Positions 31,596 to 39,537 of a stretch of 64,000 nt of DNA are shown here, piece by piece (within the stretch, counting starts at the first letter, position 1; each line of letters begins with the position of its first letter). Both the position numbers and the translations under genes were made by a program. The notes beneath the pieces were generated by a model, which was given only the letters and a program-made list of their open reading frames with translations, was not told where the DNA came from and ran no database searches. The stretch is taken from NCBI RefSeq assembly GCF_000422685.1, contig NZ_AUGN01000001.1:1-64000 (forward strand), given 5' to 3'. Source of the DNA: Flavobacterium gelidilacus DSM 15343 (GTDB taxonomy: Bacteria > Bacteroidota > Bacteroidia > Flavobacteriales > Flavobacteriaceae).

Positions 31596-32999
31596 TTATT
31601 CTTTTTTCTCGTAACCTAAAATCTTCATAATATCTTCAGCTTTTTGTTGTTCTGAAAATACTTCTGTTGCTATGATTCCGTTTTCGTCTCTATCAATTAA
31701 GATATGTTTTGGTTGCGGAATTAAACAATGGTGCAAGCCTCCAAAACCTCCAATAGTTTCTTGGTAAGCACCAGTATTAAAAAATCCAATGTACAAAGGC
31801 TTTTCTTTGTTGTATTTTGGTAAGTAAACAGCATTCATGTTTTGTTCCGAGTTGTAATAATCATCACTATCACAAGTCAAACCACCTAATAAAACTCTTT
31901 CGTAAGTATCATTCCAGCGATTGATTGCTAACATTACAAAACGTTTGTTAATTGCCCAAGTATCTGGTAAAGTTGTGATAAATGAACTATCAATCATATT
32001 CCATTTTTCTCTATCATTTTGTTGTTTTTGGTATAAAACCTGATAGATTGCACCACCACTTTCACCAACTGTAAATGAACCAAATTCTGTAAAGATATTC
32101 GGAACATCAACTTCGGCATCATCACAAGCAATTTTGATTTGATTGATAATTTCGTCAATCATATATTGATAATCATATTCAAAAGCTAATGAGTTTTTGA
32201 TAGGAAAACCACCACCAATATTTAAACTATCTAAAGTTGGACATTCTTTTTTAAGAGCAATGTAAACTTTTAAACATTTAAGTAATTCATTCCAATAGTA
32301 TGCAGTGTCACGAATTCCGGTGTTAATAAAAAAGTGAAGCATTTTTAATTCCACTTGCTTATTTTCCTGAATTTGCTTTCTGTAAAAAGGAACAATATTT
32401 CTATAACCGATACCTAATCTTGAAGTATAGAACTCGAACTTTGGTTCTTCTTCAGCAGCAATTCTAATTCCAATTTTGAATTTTCCATCAATTTGTTCTT
32501 GTAAAAGGTCTAATTCTTCATAATTATCAATTACTGGAATTGTATTTTTTTGTCCGTTATTAATCAAACGAGCAATATTATCTACATAAGCATCCCGTTT
32601 GAAACCGTTACAAATTACATAAGTTTTCTTAGTAATTTTTCCCTCAGCTAAAAGGTTTTCAACGATGTTGATGTCAATTGCTGATGAAGTTTCAATATGA
32701 ATGTTGTTTTTAAAAGCTTCATTCATAATAAACTGAAAATGAGAGCTTTTTGTGCAATAACAATATTGATAATTACCTTCATATTTATGTTTTTCCATTG
32801 CTTTTCTAAACCAACCTTTTGCTTTGTTGATGTTATTAGAAATTTGAGGTAAATATGTAAATTTTAAAGGTGTACCATATTGCTCGACCAAATGCATTAA
32901 ATCAATATTATGGAACTCAAGATTATCTTTGTTTAATTTGAATTCTTCTTGAGGAAAATAAAAAGTTTGATTTATTAAGTCGTAATATTTAGTATTCAT
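31596..32999 (-). CDS. speA: Arginine decarboxylase, biosynthetic (PLP, fold III)
   Basis: SpeA converts arginine to agmatine, the first step of polyamine synthesis. The 467-residue protein is shorter than E. coli SpeA (about 660) and is the Bacteroidota form. K84 in YCTKSSHFQ forms the PLP aldimine. NIGGGFPIK (260-268) binds the PLP phosphate, and C376 in LGGLTCDSDDYY reaches across the dimer interface. It is followed by the deoxyhypusine-synthase-like gene 26 bases on. Upstream lie two TANNTTTG boxes on the same strand (33081-33074 and 33243-33236) and a possible 57-residue leader ORF. Confidence 0.92.
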   Translation of the reverse strand: MNTKYYDLINQTFYFPQEEFKLNKDNLEFHNIDLMHLVEQYGTPLKFTYLPQISNNINKAKGWFRKAMEKHKYEGNYQYCYCTKSSHFQFIMNEAFKNNIHIETSSAIDINIVENLLAEGKITKKTYVICNGFKRDAYVDNIARLINNGQKNTIPVIDNYEELDLLQEQIDGKFKIGIRIAAEEEPKFEFYTSRLGIGYRNIVPFYRKQIQENKQVELKMLHFFINTGIRDTAYYWNELLKCLKVYIALKKECPTLDSLNIGGGFPIKNSLAFEYDYQYMIDEIINQIKIACDDAEVDVPNIFTEFGSFTVGESGGAIYQVLYQKQQNDREKWNMIDSSFITTLPDTWAINKRFVMLAINRWNDTYERVLLGGLTCDSDDYYNSEQNMNAVYLPKYNKEKPLYIGFFNTGAYQETIGGFGGLHHCLIPQPKHILIDRDENGIIATEVFSEQQKAEDIMKILGYEKKE

Positions 33000-33056
33000 T
33001 AGGTTTTATTCTATTTGTTGATATTTAAAAATTTGAAAATCAGTATTTTAGATTGT

Positions 33057-33230
33057 TCAAACCCTTATATTAGCAAATATAACAACTAATTTTTCCCTAA
33101 AAGTTTTTGAGAGTAAAAATAATTCAACGTTTAATTCATAAAACAAGGAAGTATTCAATTTTAGTTCAATTGATTTTTTGTCTTTTTTCTCAGAAGAGCT
33201 AGTATTAAAAGTGTACGCGTTATCTTTCAT
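33057..33230 (-). CDS. Possible 57-aa leader ORF upstream of speA
   Basis: An ATG at 33230 opens 57 codons to a TGA at 33057, starting MKDNAYTFNTSSSEKKDKKS and ending in a hydrophobic/basic stretch (EKLVVIFANIRV). The minus-strand box TACCTTTG (33243-33236) ends five bases before the ATG, so a transcript from it would start at or one base before the ATG, that is, leaderless. The ORF ends 57 bases before speA. It fills most of the aroB-speA spacer. I do not recognise the peptide. It could be a regulatory leader peptide, a small protein, or chance. Confidence 0.4.
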   Translation of the reverse strand: MKDNAYTFNTSSSEKKDKKSIELKLNTSLFYELNVELFLLSKTFREKLVVIFANIRV

Positions 33231-33283
33231 TGCCACAAAGGTAAAAATTAATTTACTTTTTTGTAAGGTATTGTATTATTTTT

Positions 33284-34354
33284 TTATGAAGCTTTGTAAT
33301 CTTCAAAAGCCTTGTAAATCAATTGATTATCTGCTTCTTCGTTGATTTTTGACTTTCCAATACCATTTAACAAGGCAAATTGGATTTTTCCGAATTCATT
33401 TTTCTTGTCATAAATCAACAATTCTATTATTTTTTCAATGTCATTTTTATCAAAAAATATAGTATCAAAAATGTCTCTAATTAGATCTTTAATTTCTCGA
33501 TATTCTTCATTTGAAAGTAAATTCTTTTCCAATGAGATATGACTTTCTAAAATCATTCCAACGGCAACAGCTTCACCGTGAAGCAATTTAGTTTTAGATT
33601 CATTCTCTAAAAAATAACTTTCTATTGCGTGACCTAATGTATGTCCAAAATTTAAAGCTTTTCGAATTCCATTTTCAGTTAAATCTTCAGAAACTATTTT
33701 ATTTTTTATTTCAATGGATTGATGAATTAAACTTTCTAAATCTTCTGAATTTAAGGCTGATAAATCTTTGAATTTATTCCAATAATTAATATCATAAATT
33801 AAACCATGTTTTAGCATTTCAGCTAAACCAGAACGCATTTCTAATTGGGGTAAAGTATCTAAAAAAGACGAAATAACTACAACAGCTTTAGGTTCACGAA
33901 TAATTCCAATTTGATTTTTTAATTGACCTAAATCAACACCGTTTTTTCCACCAACAGAAGCGTCAACCATTGATAGTAGAGTTGTAGGAACATTTATAAA
34001 ATCAATTCCTCTTTTAAAAGTACAAGCTACAAAACCACCTAAATCAGTAACAACGCCACCACCAAGATTAATTATAATACTTTTTCTATCGCCACCTGAT
34101 TCAGTTAATGAATGCCACAATTGCAAACAAGTTTCTATGTTTTTATGTTCTTCACCATTTTCAATTTCAATGATTTCAATTTCAACTTCAGTAGCTAAAT
34201 TGGCTAAAAAAGTTGGCAAACAATATTCACTCGTGTTTTCATCTACTAAAACAAAAATCTTAGAATAAGAAGTTGGTTTTAGTATTGAAGATAGATAAGA
34301 ATAACCTTCTTCATTAAAATAAATAGAATATGTATTGGCTTTTATGGTTTGCAT
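33284..34354 (-). CDS. aroB: 3-dehydroquinate synthase
   Basis: AroB closes DAHP to 3-dehydroquinate, the second step of the shikimate pathway, using NAD and a divalent metal. The 356-residue protein shows the signature IINLGGGVVTDLGGFVA (about 94-110). VPTTLLSMVDASVGGKNGVD (about 122-141) follows, with metal ligands in AEMLKHGLI (E, around 183) and GHTLGHAIES (H, around 238-247) and HGEAVAVGM (H, around 256). The start at 34354 lies 96 bases from the divergent proline dehydrogenase gene. Confidence 0.96.
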   Translation of the reverse strand: MQTIKANTYSIYFNEEGYSYLSSILKPTSYSKIFVLVDENTSEYCLPTFLANLATEVEIEIIEIENGEEHKNIETCLQLWHSLTESGGDRKSIIINLGGGVVTDLGGFVACTFKRGIDFINVPTTLLSMVDASVGGKNGVDLGQLKNQIGIIREPKAVVVISSFLDTLPQLEMRSGLAEMLKHGLIYDINYWNKFKDLSALNSEDLESLIHQSIEIKNKIVSEDLTENGIRKALNFGHTLGHAIESYFLENESKTKLLHGEAVAVGMILESHISLEKNLLSNEEYREIKDLIRDIFDTIFFDKNDIEKIIELLIYDKKNEFGKIQFALLNGIGKSKINEEADNQLIYKAFEDYKAS

Positions 34355-34419
34355 TTTTATAATGATTCAATTTAGTGCAAAATAAGGTAATTTTTATTTA
34401 AAAATAAATAACACTACCG

Positions 34420-34427
34420 TATATTTG
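34420..34427 (+). promoter_or_regulatory. -7 box before the proline dehydrogenase gene
   Basis: TATATTTG matches TANNTTTG and lies 23 bases before the ATG at 34451. No correctly spaced TTG is seen. Confidence 0.45.
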
Positions 34428-34450
34428 CATAGATTTTTGAAAAAACCATA

Positions 34451-35617
34451 ATGGAAAAGATATTTACAAATACGCAAACTGCTTTTGCACTTAAAAGTGA
34501 CTCTGAATTAGAAAGAGCTTACTTTTTATTTAAAATGATTGAAAATCAACCACTTGTTCGAATCGGAACAGCAGTTACAAATTTTGCTTTAAAAGCACAT
34601 TTACCTGTAGAAGGATTAATTCGTTCAACAGTTTTTGACCATTTTTGTGGTGGCGTTAACGAGAATGATTGTTTAAATGTTGTGGATAGAATGTATACTA
34701 AAGGAGTTTCGTCTGTTTTAGATTATTCTGTCGAAGGAAAAGAAGCAGAAGATCAGTTTGAAGCTGCTTTTACAATGGTTATGAAAACTATTGAATTTGC
34801 TAAAGAACGTGATGCTATTCCGTTTGCAGTTTTTAAACCAACAGGTTTAGGTAGAATTTCGTTGTATCAAAAAGTAGGAGAGAAGGCAACTTTGACTTCT
34901 GCAGAACAAGAAGAATGGAACAGAATTATAGAACGATTAGATAAGCTTTGTAAAGCAGCTTATGATAAAGATGTAGCGGTTTTAATTGATGCTGAAGAAA
35001 GTTGGATGCAAGATGCAGCTGATGACTTAGTAGCTCAAATGATGAAAAAATACAACAAAGAAAAAGCTATTGTTTTCAATACCTTACAAATGTATCGTTG
35101 GGATAGATTAGATTACTTGAAAAAATTGCATGAAGAAGCCAAAAAAGAACATTTTATTATAGGTATGAAATTAGTTCGTGGAGCTTATTTAGAAAAAGAA
35201 AATTCCAGAGCTGAAGAAAAAGGCTATAAATCGCCAATTTGTATTTCCAAGCAAGCAACAGATGATAATTATGATGCAGCTGTAGATTATATGTTAGATC
35301 ATCTTGATAAAATGGCCATTTTTGCTGGAACTCATAATGAAGAGAGTTCCTATAAGTTAATGCAACAAATGAAAGAACGCAATATTGAACCAAAAGATTC
35401 TAGAATTTGGTTTGGCCAATTATACGGAATGAGTGATAATATCAGTTATAATTTAGCGGCTCACGGATATAATGTTGCTAAATATTTACCTTTTGGACCT
35501 GTCAGAGATGTGATGCCTTATTTAATTAGAAGAGCAGAAGAAAACACTTCCGTTGCTGGGCAAACAAGTAGAGAATTGGATTTGATTAAAGCAGAGAAGA
35601 AGAGAAGGAAGTTATAG
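34451..35617 (+). CDS. Proline dehydrogenase (FAD-dependent)
   Basis: This enzyme oxidises proline to pyrroline-5-carboxylate, passing electrons through FAD to the membrane quinone pool. The 388-residue stand-alone protein has a TIM barrel with AVFKPTGLGRISLYQK (about 125-140), VLIDAEESWMQ, and the FAD/substrate motif GMKLVRGAYLEKE (about 238-250). The substrate-binding arginines are in YLIRRAEENTS (about 357-367). No P5C dehydrogenase domain is fused, and none lies in the window, so the second step must be encoded elsewhere. A terminator follows. Confidence 0.93.
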   Translation: MEKIFTNTQTAFALKSDSELERAYFLFKMIENQPLVRIGTAVTNFALKAHLPVEGLIRSTVFDHFCGGVNENDCLNVVDRMYTKGVSSVLDYSVEGKEAEDQFEAAFTMVMKTIEFAKERDAIPFAVFKPTGLGRISLYQKVGEKATLTSAEQEEWNRIIERLDKLCKAAYDKDVAVLIDAEESWMQDAADDLVAQMMKKYNKEKAIVFNTLQMYRWDRLDYLKKLHEEAKKEHFIIGMKLVRGAYLEKENSRAEEKGYKSPICISKQATDDNYDAAVDYMLDHLDKMAIFAGTHNEESSYKLMQQMKERNIEPKDSRIWFGQLYGMSDNISYNLAAHGYNVAKYLPFGPVRDVMPYLIRRAEENTSVAGQTSRELDLIKAEKKRRKL

Positions 35618-35630
35618 AAATAAAAAAATC

Positions 35631-35660
35631 CCGATTTTAATTAAATCGGTATTTTTTTTT
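35631..35660 (+). terminator. Terminator after the proline dehydrogenase gene
   Basis: CCGATTT pairs with AAATCGG around TAATT, followed by TA and a run of nine T or more. Confidence 0.8.
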
Positions 35661-35675
35661 GAAGTTTATTTTGGT

Positions 35676-38600
35676 CTAATTCTTAATTAATTTCTTAGTA
35701 ATTTTATCGTTGCTATCCGTTAAAACACTTATTAAGTAAATACCACTATTTAAGTTTGACAAATCAATTCGTTCTACTTTGGCATTGTTTTGATAAACCA
35801 CTTTTCCTAGTAAATCATGAATTTCAATTGATTTGATATCAATAGTTGAAGTTCCATAATTAATATTTAATATTTGATTTGTTGGATTTGGATAAATTGA
35901 AATCTCACTTAATAAGAAACTTTCATTTGACAATGGATTAACGAAAGTTGTTTGGAATGTATTTGTAATTATTGCTGGGTTAAAATCAAAGTAAATTTCA
36001 GCAGTATTTGGAATCATATCATTAACTGCAAAACTTGGATTTGGCTTAATTTTGAAAGATATAGATCCTTGACTTAACGTTTCATTCTGAGACATAGCTG
36101 GTAAATTAATTCCAGGAAAATTAAATGATAAATTGTTTCCATTTCTAACAACTTGATAATAATGTGTTGAACTAATTATTCTAATTGTTTCTGGATTTAA
36201 TTGTGCATTTAAAACATCATCAATTCTTACATTTAATGCTTCTGCTGTACCTGTATTTTGAAAACGAACAGTATAGAACAGGTAGTCATCATTTGTAAAT
36301 GTATTTATTGGAATTTGTGCTCCATGACTTTCTAATTTATCATTTGGATCATAGGAGTTTACAATTGGCTGACTAAGGGTATCATCATTGTCATCATTGT
36401 TAAAATCTGTAATTGATGAAGTTATGTTGACAGAAGCTGTTACTATTTGACCTAGTCCAACTATTGGAATATTTGGCAGTGACATTGTTACATAAACAGT
36501 TCTAGTTTCTTGAGGTTGTAAATTGGTGTAATCTAAAGTGAATCCACTATTATTTATCACAGCGGAAGTATTGTCTGTACTTACTATTAAGGCTTGCGTT
36601 GGTTTTAAAAAGGTAAGCGTTCCATTTGCTACAACTACTCCGTTATTTTTGTAAACAACTTTATTTTTATATGTTAAATTTGGTCTTGGAGAAGTTAATG
36701 GAAGTATATTAACTCTTATATCTGTAAAGGGTTGAACTACACTTATTGGGAAATTAAAAACATTTGTAGTCGTTAATGTTGCAATACTTAAATCATTAAA
36801 TGTAACTGCCGAGCTTAAGTATCCATTATATTCTGAATTCACTAAAAAACTAGCATCAATTAAATCAGTAGGTAATGTAGGATAAATTTTATATTTACCT
36901 GTAGAAGAAATATAACTTGTTGAAGTACCAGAATTATTAGTATCTACAACAAATTCTCCATTATTAAAATAAGTTTCATTGTTTTCTTTTAAACCATTAT
37001 TATTTAAATCTAAAAAGGCTCTTAAATCTATATTGTTATTAGCAGCTCCGTTTAATTCAATATTTACAACTCCTACTTGGTTGCTAAAATTTGTTACTAA
37101 AATTATGTAATATTGACCTGCAATCGCATTTGGAATACTAATTTGTTCAATAGAAGCAGCTGAATAACTACAGCCTATTAAATTATTTGGAATGTTGGTG
37201 TTTCCATCAGGGAAATCATATAAATTACTACAACCTGAAGCTAGTTCTTGTGTGGTGAAAGGTCCCCATAAAGAGTAATCTACATCAATCCCATTTCCAC
37301 TATTTGTTATTTGTGTAATTACACCAGATAGATTTCCAGTTTCATTTACTTGAAAATAGAACCAATTTGGATTCGGTGTTGTGAATAAACAATTTACACT
37401 ACCATAACTAGGAAAACCAACTATGTTTTGATATTGAACGCCAAGACCTGTTATTTCATTTGAGTTTTCACAATCTAATGTTCTAATACAGAGATCAAAA
37501 TCAGTAAACATATTTAAAGATGTAGAATTTGCAAATACTCTAATTTTATATTCTTGTCCAATTACTAAATTTGTAACAATTCCGTTTAGAGAACTATTGC
37601 ATAATAATTCTGTTGGGTTTAAGCAATCATTTGTATAAACAGTAAAAGATATATTCGTGTTAGTACCAGTAATATTGTTTAATGAAATACTATGTGATGT
37701 ATTTAAGGCAGTAAAATGAAACCAAACATCGTTGGAAGTTGCTATTCCGCAAGTGTAAGTTGCAGAAGAAGGAGTTGCACTAGTTAAAGTACCAGCTGTA
37801 GTTGTTTGACAATCAATTGAATTATTAACGGCAACATTGATTGAGTTTTGACAAAAATCATTTGAAGGAGCCGGTGGAAGAGTAGAAACGCAAACATCAA
37901 AAGTTGTTGTTTGTAAGGGTATTGAACCCGATGAATACACTCTAATATAATAAATTTCTCCTATTACTAAACTATTTGAAATACTTAGATTAGGATTACT
38001 ACAAAGAATTTGAGTTAAATTATCGCAAGGGTTTGTTGCATTCGTTGAAGTATATAATGCATGATTTAAATCTAAAGTACTACCAGAAATATTTTGAATA
38101 CTTACAAGGAGTTGTGTATGTGTAGCAGTAAACGAAAACCAAACATCATCATTAGTAGTTCCTACACATGTGTTTGCTTGTGAAGAACTTGTGGCTCCAA
38201 AAATAGTACTCGAAGCTACATTTGTACATGTTCCGTCTGTATTAACAGTTAACGGTGTTGCGGTATTGCAATTGTCATTTGTAGGAACAGGAGGAGCTGC
38301 AATACAAGTTGTATTTAAAGTAAAAGTTCCTTGAGAACTTCCTAATCCATAAACATATATATAATATAGAGTATTAGATGTTGTTGCTATTTGTACTTGA
38401 GATTGTAATCCACAAGAATCATTATTTCCAGTTACACAAGTAAATGCTCCACAACTACCTGTAAATAATTGAATTTTTGTGTCAAAACTAGAGCCACATA
38501 ATGAAAATGTAACAATATCACCAGTACCCAGATAAGAATACCAAACACCACCAGAACCAGAAGTCGTTCCACATGTAGTAGTTGAAGCTCCTGTGGTTGT

Positions 38601-39425
38601 AGCACCAACCGTTGTTTCTGTGATTGTGCTTCCACACGTGATAGGAATTGCTGCTGAGCATAAATCATTTACTGCGGGACAAAATAATTGTGTTAAGGAT
38701 GAACTATTTTTAAAACAATTAGCATCTTGTTGATTTTGTAAATTTACTGAAACATTAGTCCCATTTGCAAAAGGGCCAAATTGAATTTGACCTATACTTG
38801 TTATTATTTGTGATGTTGAAACTGGAATTGTTGTTCCAGCGATTGAGCTTGCAGAACCCATATTCGTAACATTTGCTGTTACAAAAAAAGTATCTGTTCC
38901 ACTTGTACAGTTAGACAAAACAGCAAAACTAGCTGCCATATTTGTACAAGTATTTTCTGTTATTGTTAAATTATAAGAAATTGTTTGAGGTGCAGCCCAA
39001 GAAGAAATAACTACGTAATAAGATTGTCCAATAGTTGGAGTAAATGTGACTGAATCCGGAAGAGTAGTTCCATTTCCAGAAGTGGTTCCAGTAACACAAC
39101 TAACACCAATATTTGCACAAGAATTGTATACAAATAATCCAGACCAAGTTGAATTTGTTTGCGCCGAAATTGTTATAGGATTTGCATTTGTTGGAGTGAT
39201 TTTATAAAAGACATCATTTCCGTTTAAATAAGTTCCAGTAGTTCCACATCCAGAAGAACCAGGAGCTCCATCAATTAAATCTAAATAATTAGTTGTGTCA
39301 TCTTGCGTACTATAGGGAATACTAGTTACAAGAATTGGATCTGTACATGTTGTTCCGATTTGGGCATATATTTGATTGACAAATAATGTTACTATCAGGA
39401 ATAGTGTAAGGGTAGTTTTGTTCAT
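35676..39425 (-). CDS. T9SS cargo protein with C-terminal sorting domain
   Basis: The 1,249-residue protein starts with a signal peptide (MNKTTLTLFLIVTLFVNQIY). Five or so pre-peptidase-type beta domains follow, with recurring NDxCxxA / VWFSFTATxT motifs and paired cysteines (about 20-650). Next is a region with IDLRAFLDLNNNGLKENNE, and then the module SYDPNDKLESHG ... FDFNPAIITNTF, seen in many Bacteroidota secreted proteins. It ends in a type A T9SS sorting domain (ISIYPNPTNQ ... NLNSGIYLISV ... KKLIKN). It is therefore exported and attached at the cell surface or released. The start is ATG at 39425 to place the signal peptide first; twelve more codons upstream are open. The ligand is unknown. 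Confidence 0.88.
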   Translation of the reverse strand: MNKTTLTLFLIVTLFVNQIYAQIGTTCTDPILVTSIPYSTQDDTTNYLDLIDGAPGSSGCGTTGTYLNGNDVFYKITPTNANPITISAQTNSTWSGLFVYNSCANIGVSCVTGTTSGNGTTLPDSVTFTPTIGQSYYVVISSWAAPQTISYNLTITENTCTNMAASFAVLSNCTSGTDTFFVTANVTNMGSASSIAGTTIPVSTSQIITSIGQIQFGPFANGTNVSVNLQNQQDANCFKNSSSLTQLFCPAVNDLCSAAIPITCGSTITETTVGATTTGASTTTCGTTSGSGGVWYSYLGTGDIVTFSLCGSSFDTKIQLFTGSCGAFTCVTGNNDSCGLQSQVQIATTSNTLYYIYVYGLGSSQGTFTLNTTCIAAPPVPTNDNCNTATPLTVNTDGTCTNVASSTIFGATSSSQANTCVGTTNDDVWFSFTATHTQLLVSIQNISGSTLDLNHALYTSTNATNPCDNLTQILCSNPNLSISNSLVIGEIYYIRVYSSGSIPLQTTTFDVCVSTLPPAPSNDFCQNSINVAVNNSIDCQTTTAGTLTSATPSSATYTCGIATSNDVWFHFTALNTSHSISLNNITGTNTNISFTVYTNDCLNPTELLCNSSLNGIVTNLVIGQEYKIRVFANSTSLNMFTDFDLCIRTLDCENSNEITGLGVQYQNIVGFPSYGSVNCLFTTPNPNWFYFQVNETGNLSGVITQITNSGNGIDVDYSLWGPFTTQELASGCSNLYDFPDGNTNIPNNLIGCSYSAASIEQISIPNAIAGQYYIILVTNFSNQVGVVNIELNGAANNNIDLRAFLDLNNNGLKENNETYFNNGEFVVDTNNSGTSTSYISSTGKYKIYPTLPTDLIDASFLVNSEYNGYLSSAVTFNDLSIATLTTTNVFNFPISVVQPFTDIRVNILPLTSPRPNLTYKNKVVYKNNGVVVANGTLTFLKPTQALIVSTDNTSAVINNSGFTLDYTNLQPQETRTVYVTMSLPNIPIVGLGQIVTASVNITSSITDFNNDDNDDTLSQPIVNSYDPNDKLESHGAQIPINTFTNDDYLFYTVRFQNTGTAEALNVRIDDVLNAQLNPETIRIISSTHYYQVVRNGNNLSFNFPGINLPAMSQNETLSQGSISFKIKPNPSFAVNDMIPNTAEIYFDFNPAIITNTFQTTFVNPLSNESFLLSEISIYPNPTNQILNINYGTSTIDIKSIEIHDLLGKVVYQNNAKVERIDLSNLNSGIYLISVLTDSNDKITKKLIKN

Positions 39426-39458
39426 ATTTTGTGGTTTTTTGGCTAGTTGATTGATTAT

Positions 39459-39466
39459 CAAATATA
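39459..39466 (-). promoter_or_regulatory. -7 box before the T9SS cargo gene
   Basis: The minus strand reads TATATTTG, ending 33 bases before the ATG at 39425. It has no well-placed TTG. Confidence 0.4.
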
Positions 39467-39496
39467 AACAAAATATTTACTTAAAACTTAATTTGT

Positions 39497-39530
39497 AAAA
39501 AAAATCCTCAAAAATTAATTTGAGGATTTT
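39497..39530 (-). terminator. Terminator after the E1 dehydrogenase gene
   Basis: On the minus strand AAATCCTCAAA pairs with TTTGAGGATTT and runs into eight T. It lies directly after the stop at 39538. Confidence 0.8.
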
Positions 39531-39537
39531 TATATTT

